A stretch of 64,000 bases of DNA from Brachypterus glaber. Lineage: Eukaryota > Arthropoda > Insecta > Coleoptera > Kateretidae. The notes under the pieces are model-generated. The model saw only the letters and a list, made by a program, of their open reading frames with translations, ran no database searches and was not told where the DNA came from. The stretch is from contig OY294049.1 of the NCBI GenBank assembly GCA_958510825.1, positions 32,020,774 through 32,084,773 on the forward strand. Direction: 5' to 3'. Below, piece after piece: positions 1 to 9,910 of this stretch (its first letter is position 1; each line of letters opens with the position of its first letter). A program made the translations under genes and the position numbers.

Positions 1-35
1 TTTAAGCAAATTTTTAGTATTTTTCTTTTTAAAAT

Positions 36-900
36 TAAATTAAAAAAAAACGGGCCAGTATAAAATCGTGAAATTTTAACATTAGTCACTAGTACATAAA
101 ACAAAACTAGCCCATAACAGATTGGGTGGGATCTGTCATTTTGTTTGTGCCATATTTTCTTATATTTTGAATTTTCAGTTTTTGGCTATTGGTACGTATT
201 AATAATATCAAAAGAAGCCTTTATACCAAGTTTTAGCTAAATCAGAAAATTTTCAAAAATTTCAAACCACTATTTTTTTTGTAATGAGCGGTGCGAAATA
301 TAGCACTATGCAAAAAATAGAATTTTGACACTTTTTTTTCTGGTACCAATTTAGATGTTTATTACGATTTTTCTTTCTTAAACTTAAAATATGTTGGGAT
401 AAACAATTTTTTTTCTTAAATCTGTAATTATTTTACAGTAAGTTGGTTTAATAGAATAAAAAAATATCCATATTTTGCCAATTTTTTTATATATTTGTTT
501 CCATAATTAAATAAAAAAAAACGGGCCAGTAGAAAATCGTAAAATTTTTATAGTAATTAGTAGTAAATATAAGGAAAATAACCCATAACAGATTGGGCGG
601 GATCTGTCAATTTTTTTTGTTTTGTGCCATTTTTTCGTTAATTTTGGCAAAATTTAAAAATAAATCTGCCATATTTATTCCGACATTTTGAATTTTAAGT
701 TTTTGGGTATTGGTCCGCATTAATATTACCAAAGGAAGCCCTTTACCAAATTTCCGCTAAATCGGACATTTTGAACCACCCTAATGTCGAAAAAAAATTT
801 TTTCAGATTTTTCGGTATTTTTTACTTAATCAGCAAAAAAAAACAGAATTTTTTCACTTTTTTTTCTGGGACCACTGTGCATTGTTAAGCATAACTTATT
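36..900. repeat. Diverged direct repeat, two ~400 bp copies
   Basis: Two copies of the same sequence lie about 471 bp apart. Each starts with an A-rich tract and CGGGCCAGTA (51 and 522), then has CCCATAACAGATTGGG and GGGATCTGTCA, then TTTTTGG-TATTGGT and an AAG-AAGCC stretch, and ends near a TTTTTTCTGG-ACCA motif. Copies differ by many substitutions and small indels, so the duplication is old. There is no coding potential and the family is not recognised. Confidence 0.75.
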
Positions 901-1410
901 TATTACCCAATTAAAAAAAAAATCATAGCTCATTTTAAGCCCTATAAAAAATTTTATATACAGTTTTTGGCTAGATTATAACGTTTCGGAGACACTGACT
1001 TTCAAACTTTAATAAATTATCCAACTTACACAAGTCGCAGGTGTATTAATGGTTGCCTATTTACAAAATTTAATTTCTTTCAAAAACAACTCAAAATACT
1101 GTCAATGTTTTAAAAAAATACTTGCAACTTTTTATCTACATAATGCAACGTCTTCAAGACAAATCCTTACAAATTCTATCAAACCCATTTTAACACTGGA
1201 AAAACGTACAATTCGTACATAAACAAGATGTAGGTAAACACTAAATTTTCGGTATTCTCTTTGTAATATTAATAAATGTTCAGTTTGTAATATAAAATTC
1301 TGGTACGTAGGTATTATAGGTTATTTTGTTGCCCAAGCTGAAGCTATAAAGAGATGGAGTTGTGGCAGCTACCTTTAAATGACTAAGTATTTCATTCTCT
1401 ATTTAGGCTG
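901..1410. other. A+T-rich stretch without recognised features
   Basis: I see no gene, clear repeat or structured element in this stretch. Confidence 0.5.
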
Positions 1411-2330
1411 AAACAATCCCAGAATAGAATATTTATTAGGACCAGTCAGAATTAATAATGTCACAGAACAACGCGATTTGGGCATTTTGGTATGCAAGGA
1501 TCCGAAATAGGAACCACATATAAATAGCATTGTCAAAAAAAAAACAAACAGTGTCATATATCTCATTTCCAAAGCATTTAGAAATCCCACTGCCTACATG
1601 GTCCTAAAAATATATAAAACTTTTATATGGCCAAAGGTTCCCAACTAGCATTCATTGTGAATTTTACCTAAACAACCGCTACCATTAACGAGTTGTAATT
1701 ACGTAGCTCTTACTTATTATATGACTTTATGGTGTTAAAGACAATTAAATATATTTTTATTGGTAAATACTACCAAGAATTATCCTTTTTTTACCTAATA
1801 GGAATAATAAAGTTGCTTTAACTACTTAATTACGCAATAAAATGACCACTAGGGTTATATTACTAAAATGTTCCAAAAGGTACGTCGCAGAAGCCATAAA
1901 ATTTATCATAATCCTACTTTAAAGTAACCACTCCTATTTGGTTTTGGTATAGGTAACAAAGATCGCAATTGTTACCCTTATATTTTTCCCTTTTTTGGTA
2001 GTATCTACGTAATTACTACGTAATTATAGCGTTCCTGTAACTAGTCGCCGCTACTTAATTTGTTTCAATTGAGGTAATGATCACGTAGCGGCAACCAAAA
2101 ATTCTAGTTGGGTTGAATATTGGCAAAACATATGGAGTTTATACTATGTCAAGGACGTTAAGGCTTTGCTAAGAGTACAAAGGAAGGTCACAAAACTACC
2201 AGCCACTCTAAAAGATCTCTCTTATGAAGAAAGGCTGTAACCTCCCTACTTTGCATCTTCGACGTCTTCGGGATAATGTTATTGAAACCATTGTTTGTGG
2301 TTATTACAAATGTGAACTGAACATCTTCCA
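1411..2330 (+). pseudogene. Decayed LINE reverse transcriptase C-terminal part, split by an insertion
   Basis: The plus strand encodes, with several stops and frame changes, the region after the catalytic core of a Jockey/CR1-like non-LTR reverse transcriptase. The first part (1411-1639) shows the RDLGILVCKD and HINSIVKK motifs, then ISKAFRNPTAYMVLKIYKTF, the usual run before the conserved 'RP-LEY' box. Coding resumes at 2111 with EYW..IW and DVKALLRVQRKVTKLP, then L-DLSYEERL, the usual following motifs. A 471 bp element sits exactly between the two parts, and removing it with one 4 bp duplication rejoins the frame. The endonuclease and RT catalytic motifs are not present upstream, so this is a 5'-truncated dead copy. 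Clade assignment beyond Jockey/CR1-like is not possible by eye. Confidence 0.75.
1640..2110. mobile_element. 471 bp non-autonomous TIR element inserted in a LINE
   Basis: It starts CCCAACTAG and ends with the inverted CTAGTTG(GG). Both flanks read GGTT (1636-1639 and 2111-2114), giving a putative 4 bp target duplication, though the exact length is ambiguous by 1-2 bases. A second inverted match lies further in (CCGCTAC near the left end, GTAGCGG near the right). There is no ORF of note. The interruption of an otherwise continuous LINE frame is independent support that this is an insertion. Confidence 0.65.
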
Positions 2331-3765
2331 TTTTGAGGATAATCAGTAGAAGACACAGCACTATGGTCTGAGCTATACCCAAAAGTGGCAATAATTCAGC
2401 TTTTTACGCTACAGGTATAAAAGTTTGTGTAGAAAGGTATTTTACAATGCTAAAACCGTAATGTGCTTTTTTGGGTTGCTCTAATTTCACTTGACAATAA
2501 TAATAAAACATATAAAATGGCATATTAAAAATGGCGTCAATAATCCTTAAATTTTAAACTTTGACCTTTTTATATTTTTTGCACATGAATGTATTTTTTT
2601 AATTACGGCTTTATTTAATTTTTATTGTTTTGTCATTTTTTAATTGTTATCAATTACCTATACACCAAATTTCATGTTTCTACGACCTCCCGGGAGCTCC
2701 CGTTCGAAATATATTACATGTACAGGTCCGCCATCTTGTTTTTTTTTGTTTATGCAATTAAAAGTCCGATCAAAAAAAGCTTTTTACAAAAGGTTTTTAT
2801 TTTTTTTTGTAGAGTTAAATAACACTAAAAAAATATATGTTTCCGTAAAAAATATATATACGCCATTTTGTTTCCCCCATTAAAATAAACAACTTTGGTG
2901 GGACATTTTTTTTTAAATGTATAGTACTCGAGATATTTGAAAGTTTCAGGTTAAAACAAAACACATAAAGGTAAAGTTTTCAAAACTTAGTTTTAAGTCG
3001 AATTAATGCCAAAAATGTGTAGTTTAGACTTGGAGAAAATTTTTATTATCAGTGTTGTGAAGTAGTTTTTTTACTACTAAATATTTTTCTACTAATGTTA
3101 TAAATTGTAAAATTTGGTTAGCCAAGCAGAGATTATAACTTTTATTATAACTTACACAGTTGGCTATCCAATCTTTTATCGTATTTAAAGTATACCCGAG
3201 CGGAGAATATACTTAACCACTTATCACTGTATTCGGGAGCGGGTATTGTAGTGATGCGGCGCTTTGGAAACAGATTAAAACGATTACTTTTCAACTTAAG
3301 AATAATATGTTAAATAAATGTGAATAAATTCTTCAAGAACATGAAAAATCAATTATTACTCCTAAGTTCTACTTCTTTGCAAAGCCCCTAAATTCTAATT
3401 TTAATTATATATTAGTTTTCCATTAAATACTTCTAAATTAAAACATTCTATGTTTGAAATCCCAACTATTCACAATTATTATCAAAGCCCAATTTATTGT
3501 CCACATTTTTGTTAGTTTCAATATTAAACCCGGTTCGTATAAGTCATTTAAATAAGTTTACAGAATATTTTTCAAAGTTCATTAATATTAGTCAAAATTT
3601 CTATCAGTGTCCATACGAACAATATTTATAAGTATCCAAAATTAGTTTTAAGTCTGATATTACAAGTCAAAAAATTTTTCTAAGTTTTAAAAACTATTTT
3701 TAATTCAAGAATTATTCTCAAAATTATTTCTCACAGAAACTATATTTTCACTTTTGAAATTGAAA
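2331..3765. other. A+T-rich stretch, little recognisable content
   Basis: There are only poly-A/T runs, a small imperfect inverted repeat near 3116-3170 (TTAGCCAA / TTGGCTAT) and another around 3193-3245 (TACCCGAGCGG / GGGAGCGGGTA). No coding region is supported. Confidence 0.5.
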
Positions 3766-4295
3766 TGGAGACACTCTAAGTAATACTGAAATATATCATG
3801 CGCAGTAGGGATTGGTAAAACATATCTATGCGCAAAAGTGAATAATACATACGAATAGGCAAAATTGTTCTGGCAAAGATATACAAATATATTATGCGCA
3901 GTAAAGATTGGTGGAACAAGTTTATGCGCAAACGTGTTTAATAATACATACAAATACGTAAAAGTGTTCTGGCAAAGATATACAAATATACCATACCATA
4001 TTTCTGCACAAAAGTGTTTAATAATACATACGAATAAAAAAAGTGTTTAATAATACATACGAATATTCAGAAATGTTCTGGCAAAGATATACAAATATAT
4101 CATGCGCAGTAAAGGTTGGTGAAACATATTTATGCGCAAACGTGTTTAATAATACATACGAATGCACAGACGTGTTCTGGAGGTGAGGAAAGGCAAAGGA
4201 AGTGTGACAAAAAGTGTGTAGTCCATTTCCACTATTCTGTTTGTCTAAAATATAAAAGTTTTCAAAAGCTTTTGCGTTTCAGATATTTGATGATT
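3766..4295. repeat. Element with ~100 bp tandem units (copy 1)
   Basis: About four irregular tandem units of 95-110 bp each carry GTTCTGGCAAAGATATACAA, ATCATGCGCAGTA, TTATGCGCAAA and GTGTTTAATAATACATACGA. GTTCTGG recurs at 3866, 3965 and 4075. The array is followed by a unique tail (about 4175-4295) containing AAGTGTGACAAAAA and TCCATTTCCACTATTCTG. The same array and tail recur at 38165-38570, so this is a dispersed element that carries its own tandem repeats, not a local satellite. Short ORFs here are artefacts of the repeat. Confidence 0.8.
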
Positions 4296-5013
4296 CTAAA
4301 CAAAGTAATCAGAAATAAAACTTTTATTTTAACATAAATGTTAAATTTAGCACAATATATAAATGTTAAATTTAACACAATATATCAGGATAACTAGGTA
4401 CTACAACTTTAAGAATCTTATTTTCAAAAGTCACAGTAAGAAGTACTACTTATTTAAAATCCATATTTGCATTCTTTTATTTTTTTTTCGGATTTAACAA
4501 AAAAGGAAAGTTTTAAATCCTGGGGGAGGGGGTGCATGCTAAATCTGGGGGCTTAACCATCTAATAAATAAACAAAATCACGAAATATAACCTTTTTTGT
4601 AGACTTTAAGAATATTTTTTTTTGAAAACCTAGGTACTCTGGAGGAGCTAAGAGAAATAATAGGTTCCAAGTCACCCTAGCTCCCCGTTTCCTCGCGTAT
4701 GCTATTTTATGAAAGAATTCTATCTACTTTTTTTGAGAAATCGCGTTTTTTTGAACTTTAAAAACAAGGATGTAGTTGTTCCCTTATATCTCGCGACAAT
4801 AATTTTTGAATTTAAACCCGTTTTTATGAAATTAATAAGCATTAAAAGACGAATCAATTGATCTAATAAGCAAGGTAAAATATTCAGTATTAACTAAGTA
4901 ATGGACATTTAAAAATTGTTTTATTTTTTTTTTCAGTCTTTTTTCCTTTTCTTGAAAACAAAGGCATCCAAAAAGCAAAATATTTTTAAAATATACGTAA
5001 AAAACTGCATTAT
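4296..5013. other. A+T-rich stretch without recognised features
   Basis: It contains poly-A/T runs and two copies of ATAAATGTTAAATTTA near 4335-4375. No gene is visible. Confidence 0.5.
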
Positions 5014-6197
5014 ATACACGGTGTATTTGAAATAGGTTCGGAAATTTTAACAGATGATTCTACATCATAAAATATGACAAAAAGTTCCAATAAACATATG
5101 TTTAAAAATGCGTCATAAGGGAGCTACGCTCCTTTGAAAGTGGCTAAAAAAATCGGTTTTTATTTAATATCTCAGGAACCCTTTGAGATATATCAACGAA
5201 GTTTTTGCACGTCAACTAATTCTACCAAGGCCCGTTTTTATGCGTTATTTTCGTGTACTTATTTCAACCAGGGGTGTGCGAAACGGGGGGGGGGGTTATC
5301 TGTTTTTTGTCCCAAACTTTTTTTTGTGTAACTTTTTTGCAATTTTATTTTTGAAATATGATTCCCCAGGTCAAAATACATAAAAAAGGTACTTGTTGTA
5401 ATACTGTAGGATTAACCGTTTTCGAGAAAAATTCATTTGAAGGTGAAATTCCACGGTTCGAGGACGAAAAATTAAATACTAAAATGTTGAAAACCAAAAT
5501 TTTAATGATGCAGGGCGAATGTACATTAAAAACTTAGAAAAAAGCCTCATATACAGGTACTTCCAAAAATGAATCCTAATGGAGCTATGGTCTCCTAAAT
5601 ATGCACCATTTTTAAAGGGCTATGGTAGCTTTAAAAGCGTTTTTTCGACCTACATGTATGGAAACTTTTTTTCTTAGTTTTTGATGTATAATAACATTGA
5701 ATCATTAAAATTTTGGTTTTCGACATTTTAGTATTTAATTTTTCGTCCTCGAACCGTGAATTTTCACCTTCAAATGAACTTTTCTCGAAAACGGTTAATC
5801 CTACAGTATTACAACAAGATTACCTTTTTTATGTATTTTGACCTAATGAATCATATTTCAAAAATAAAATTGCAAAAAAGTTACACAGAAAAAAGTTTGG
5901 GACAAAAAACTGATAAGGCCTCCCCGTTTCGCACACCCCTGGTTTAAATAAGTACGTAAAAATAGAGACATACAAAGATGGGCCTTATTAGGATTAATTC
6001 ACGTGCAAAACCTCGTTAATATATCTCAAAGGGTTCCTGAGTTATTAAATAAAAACCGATTTTTTTAGCCAATTTCAAAGGGGCGTAGCTCCCTTATGAC
6101 GCATTTTTAGACATATGTTTATAGGAACTTTTTGTCATATTTTATCATGTAGAATCATCTGTTAAAATTTCCGACCCTATTTCAAATACACCCTGTA
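5014..6197. mobile_element. 1.18 kb foldback element (copy 1)
   Basis: It begins TACACGGTGTATTTGAAAT and ends with the inverted ATTTCAAATACACCCTGTA. The two arms are inverted copies of each other over about 500 bp each (for example AAGGGAGCTACG.. against ..CGTAGCTCCCTT, and CCAGGGGTGTGCGAAACGGG against its complement). The central ~180 bp is unique and contains GGAGCTATGGTCTCC. A second copy lies at 27253-28398 in the opposite orientation. Small ORFs inside arise from the arms and are not genes. The structure is that of a non-autonomous foldback/MITE; the superfamily is not determined. Confidence 0.85.
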
Positions 6198-6519
6198 CAG
6201 TCCGTCCAATTATTCAAGATAGTAGTTTAAAATTCCCGCTATTTTTAAGCTACATCATTGGTTAAAAACTCGTACCTTTTAACATATAAAACATTGTGAC
6301 ATTTTTTGACTATGACAATGATTTACGGTCGTTAAAGCTAATAAAAGAAGAGAAAGTTACATAAAAAATGCTTATACTTGTTATTTTGTATGGTATTGAA
6401 AAAGGTACTTTTTATTCTTCTTACACTCACACTAAATAAGCATATTCTACATATTGTACAAACGTAAATTATATTGAACACAAGGAAAACCTCAAATTTT
6501 TAGGTTACAACTACAACTT

Positions 6520-6636
6520 AAGGCCTATCCAGAGGCTCGCATAACCATTACAAGATACATGAAGACACATCAAGCCAATCCTGGCATCGCATTCTTATAT
6601 ACTATGCTTGTTATGCGAGTCTTTGAGTAGGCCCTT
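6520..6636. mobile_element. Short TIR element (MITE), copy 1
   Basis: About 117 bp, bounded by AAGGCCTATCCAGAGGCTCG and the inverted partner ending GAGTAGGCCCTT. The inner part holds CAAGCCAATCCTGGCATCG and CGCATTCTTAT. A related copy is at 25480-25633. No clear target duplication is seen. Confidence 0.6.
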
Positions 6637-7512
6637 TCCAGGGAAACAGTACCGAAATCGGTTAAATTTTTGACACACTACGATTTATGCATAATTATGC
6701 TATTTATGCGCCCTGTGGTGTAAAATGGGCCGCGTCCCTTACTATTTTGCATAACTGAACGGAGTATAGATGTATTTTTTTGGGAAACGTATTTTTAGGG
6801 CTGAAAATAATGATATTCAATTTCTTTTTCAAAAATTCAGTAGCATTTATCTCATAACTCTGACCTGAGGGCAACAAATGGAGTTAAAATCGTACTCAGC
6901 ATCAAAGTACATCGAAAATGATATGTCAGAAGATTCGTTTTTTTTTATCGACCAGTGTAATTATTGTAATAATTACAATAATTAATGTGTGAGAGTAATT
7001 ACATACGATGTTTTTTTGAAAAAAAATTACAATATTACCTACTGTATACTTATTTAAAATAGGTACGTAAGGAAGTTTTTTTATAAAACGATATTATTTT
7101 TGAGCTTTTCTTAAGAAACTCATCTTTATGGCCGTGGGGAGGGCAGGTAGGAAAAAAAATAGTTCCCTTTAATTAATGTTTTCAGTAAAAAAAACAAAAA
7201 TTTTAGTTAATTATAGAAAATTAAACAATTATTTGGTTCATAAAAATGGAAAAATAAATGGTGGAGAATGTCTATTCATTACTTCAAAAAATGACGGATA
7301 TAACGTAAGAAAACAAAAATTTTGAACAGAACAACTCAATACAACATCCCAACATTAATAAAGAGCCTCAGCCAATAAATAAATAAATAATATTATTATT
7401 AATAAAAAACAAATAAATAAATAAAATGTATAGAGGAATGTTAAAGATAAAAGGTTACAAACGAGAGCAAAGAATCGGAGAAAAGCATATCTTGTGAAAA
7501 GACCTAGTAAGA
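6637..7512. other. A+T-rich stretch with (AATA)n tract
   Basis: It contains an ATAA/AATA simple repeat around 7376-7426 and a palindromic ATTATTGTAATAATTACAAT near 6960-6985. No gene is visible. Confidence 0.5.
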
Positions 7513-8437
7513 ATAAATTAAAAGTAAAAAAACATTTTTAAGAACAAGCTTTTAAGTGCACTTAAAAGAAGAAAATAAACTTTCAAGTAAATCAAACCCA
7601 TCATTTTGTTACATTATACAATTTTATATCATATAAATAAAAGCTTGTTCTTAAAAATGTTTTTTTACTAATAATTTATTTTCTTCTTTTTAGAGCACTT
7701 AAATAAAAGCTTGTTCTTAACAATGTTTTTTTACTATTAATTTATTTTTTTTTTTTAGTTGTTAAAATTTTGTAGGATACAAACTTTTTTTCAAATAGGG
7801 GCGCCGCACCAGAAGCTTGCTTCAGGGCGCCGAAATGCAAAGGCCGGCCATGTGTATTATTCAATGCATGGTAATCCTTACATGTATATTTTTTTATGAT
7901 TGACTGACAAAAATTTTGAAGACCAAAAAAGGTCTTAAATCTAAAAAGATTTAGGTAAAAAGGGGATTTTTTAAATTTTAGGGATGGGGAGGTTGGGGGT
8001 AAATTTTATATAAAATTGTATTGTCATCAGAGATAAGTATTTGTACCTAATTTCAGCTCCACGTTTATTCTAAGTGGGTAAAAAAGAGAGGGGGGTTAGC
8101 TTTATACGCGTATGAGGGTGATGGGATAAGGGGGATGTAAAATAATGTAAATGTAACCTAATTTTAGTTTTAAATTATCTCATGTGGGTAAAAATGCATT
8201 TTTCTTTATTTTAGAAGTGGGGGATTGGAGGAAATTTTTATATACATTTTTTTTCAACCGAGTTAAGCATGTGTACCAAGTTTTAACTTTCTAAGTATAT
8301 TTTGAGTGGGTGAAACAAAGAGGGGGTTAACTTAGCCTTATACGCATGGGGGGGGGTGATGGAGAGACAAACAAAACAAACACACTCATAACAAACATTG
8401 CAAATTAAATAAAAAATAAATAAAAGCTTGTAAAAAA
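7513..8437. repeat. Composite palindrome-plus-module element, short copy
   Basis: It opens with a palindrome whose arms read AACATTTTTAAGAACAAGCT and the complement AGCTTGTTCTTAAAAATG (7529-7750, with the right arm duplicated). A box follows with TTTTGTAGGATA and ATAGGGGCGCCG. Then come two G-rich modules of about 240 bp, each carrying TAAGTGGGT/GAGTGGGT, AGAGGGGG and CTTATACGC. It closes with ACAAACATTG and AAATAAAAGCTTGT. The same order of parts recurs, expanded, at 9911-12610. It is non-coding. Confidence 0.75.
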
Positions 8438-8638
8438 GGGATGAGAGCTTACTTAAAGATGTTGTTGTGAGGAGCTGGTAGTAAAAAGACGGGTAGAATG
8501 GAATTATTCCATTAGCAGTACCTATTAGTTGGATCCGAAAAAAACAAGATATAAAATCTAGTTGTGTAAATTGAGTGATTGTTTACAAACAATGCAGTTG
8601 GCAAGTACATAATTAGAAATTCAATTAAGTGATTAAGA

Positions 8639-8995
8639 AAGCTATTGGGTTATTGGAAGCAGGATGTGAGCAAGTAGACTTGGCAAATTTTAATGATTCG
8701 GAGAGTTTTGTTAAGATTGAAGAAAAAATGAATACAGGAGTTAAAATGCGTGCAGGCTCGGGAAGAAGGAAGTGAAAATTTACTTAATTATTTAAGAGAA
8801 CGCCCTTTACGAAACGCGGCGCGGGCTATAAACGATAAAAATTTTGCTGGGTCGAAAACTACCGCCCGCCGCCGCATCGATAATTCCGAGATTGGAAATT
8901 TTTATGCAGCAAAAAAACATTTTTTAAACAAAAATCATAATTTTCATAAATTATATATTTCATTACTAAGGGGTTCAAAGTTTTATTTCCCATAA
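8639..8995 (+). pseudogene. Tc1/mariner-like transposase N-terminal remnant
   Basis: Two adjoining plus-strand frames look like the DNA-binding half of a Tc1/Tc3-type transposase. The first (about 8639-8770) reads KAIGLLEAGCEQVDLANF. After a one-base shift the second (8750-8995) has LRERPLRNAARAINDKNF, GSKTTARRRIDNSEIGNF and AAKKHFLNKNHNFHKL. The 'RNAARA..NF.GS..TARRRI' pattern and the following basic 'AAKK.FL...H' linker are what I would expect of the second helix-turn-helix and linker of this family. No DDE/D catalytic region follows, so it is a truncated, frameshifted relic lying between two copies of the composite repeat. The family call is from memory of the pattern; a translated search would settle it. 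Confidence 0.45.
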
Positions 8996-9023
8996 GATTT
9001 ACTAAATATTGTGTTTAAATGTT

Positions 9024-9227
9024 TTATATGATTAAATATTCTAAATATTTTTTCAGTTTATTATTTATCAGGTATATCTGGACCCCGGACATAAACGACA
9101 CCATGTCACAAAAACGTAATTTTTCAGGAGAGCAAGTTTTCGATTCTTTTTCAACATTAAATGCATGTTCTAGGGGCTCTCCATTAATTTTGTAAAAAAG
9201 AAGGAATATTAACATAAAAATAACCAT
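9024..9227 (-). CDS. Unrecognised small ORF with signal-peptide-like start
   Basis: A 67-codon minus-strand frame starts at an ATG in good context (CCCAAGATGG). Its N-terminus is hydrophobic (MVIFMLIFLLFYKI) and is followed by a polar stretch with two cysteines (KTCSPEKLRFCDMV). Nothing in it is recognised. The stretch encoding INGEPL is identical over 21 bases to a site at 35054-35074 in a TIR element, which suggests it may come from an element rather than a host gene. It lies downstream, on the same strand, of the SV2-like exon at 9648-9810, but no splice site joins them convincingly. It could be chance. Confidence 0.15.
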   Translation of the reverse strand: MVIFMLIFLLFYKINGEPLEHAFNVEKESKTCSPEKLRFCDMVSFMSGVQIYLINNKLKKYLEYLII

Positions 9228-9647
9228 CTTGGGAAGACTTCTTGCTTCTGCAGATCTGGAACCTCTATATTTCCGCTAGTTTTCTATTTCTTCCAGCTTC
9301 ATATAACAGCAGTTACTGTTATTTAACATTATTTGCATTCACGCATTATTATTTATAATAACTTATTAGATACTACTAATAAACTTAAAGAAAAACTGAC
9401 AATATGTCAAATTATTCTAACTTCTTTCTTAAAATCTTACTTAAACTATAAAATAATTAATAAAATTGACATTTTGGCATCTTTAAAACGCATTTTTTGT
9501 GGGTCCAACTGCACTGCTCATAAATGATAAATGAGGCTGTAGATTTTTTAAGGAAATTAAATAATTGAGTAGGTTGAAGAACTGCCTTAAACTAGTCTTG
9601 GGACTGTATACTTGATGATGATTATAAATTTGTTTTGAATTACTTAC

Positions 9648-9810
9648 ACGAACCCTTCAAAAAATTTGTCAATCAACAAAAAAATAAAGTTTTGTGATAA
9701 AGCTCCCATAACAACAAAAAATGCATCTAAAAGAAATCCGATTATCATTAATTTTTTCCTACCTAACGTGTCACATAGGTATCCCCATATGAAAGCACTG
9801 GAAATCATTC
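9648..9810 (-). CDS. SV2-like major facilitator transporter, internal exon (TM2 to TM4)
   Basis: This minus-strand exon is bounded by a polypyrimidine acceptor ending TTTTTTTCTAG (upstream, 9811-9814) and a perfect donor GTAAGT (9647 downward). Its 163 bases encode GMISSAFIWGYLCDTLGRKK (transmembrane segment 2 and the MFS signature loop G-x-L-x-D-x-x-G-R-K-K), then a hydrophobic stretch ending MGALSQNF, then LIDKFFEGF. This order is characteristic of the SV2 / synaptic-vesicle-glycoprotein-2-like branch of the MFS, which is membrane-bound; substrates of the insect paralogues are mostly unknown. The first two bases complete a codon begun by the exon at 21538-21741, giving an unbroken Y-V-G-M-I junction, and the exon ends in phase 2. 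The next exon, expected to continue into an ING-P motif, was not found at lower coordinates. Confidence 0.85.
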
Positions 9811-9910
9811 CTAGAAAAAAATAAAAAAAAAATAATATTTTGAAATATTATTTTTACTGCAACTAAAATTATTCAGCAAAAAATATTATAAAGGGCGTTT
9901 TAAAAATATA

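Noticed and set aside
5134..5947. Several 60-70 codon frames in the 5 kb foldback and the matching ones at 27483 and 27976
   Set aside because: They are the same arm read on either strand; not conserved as protein and no start context.
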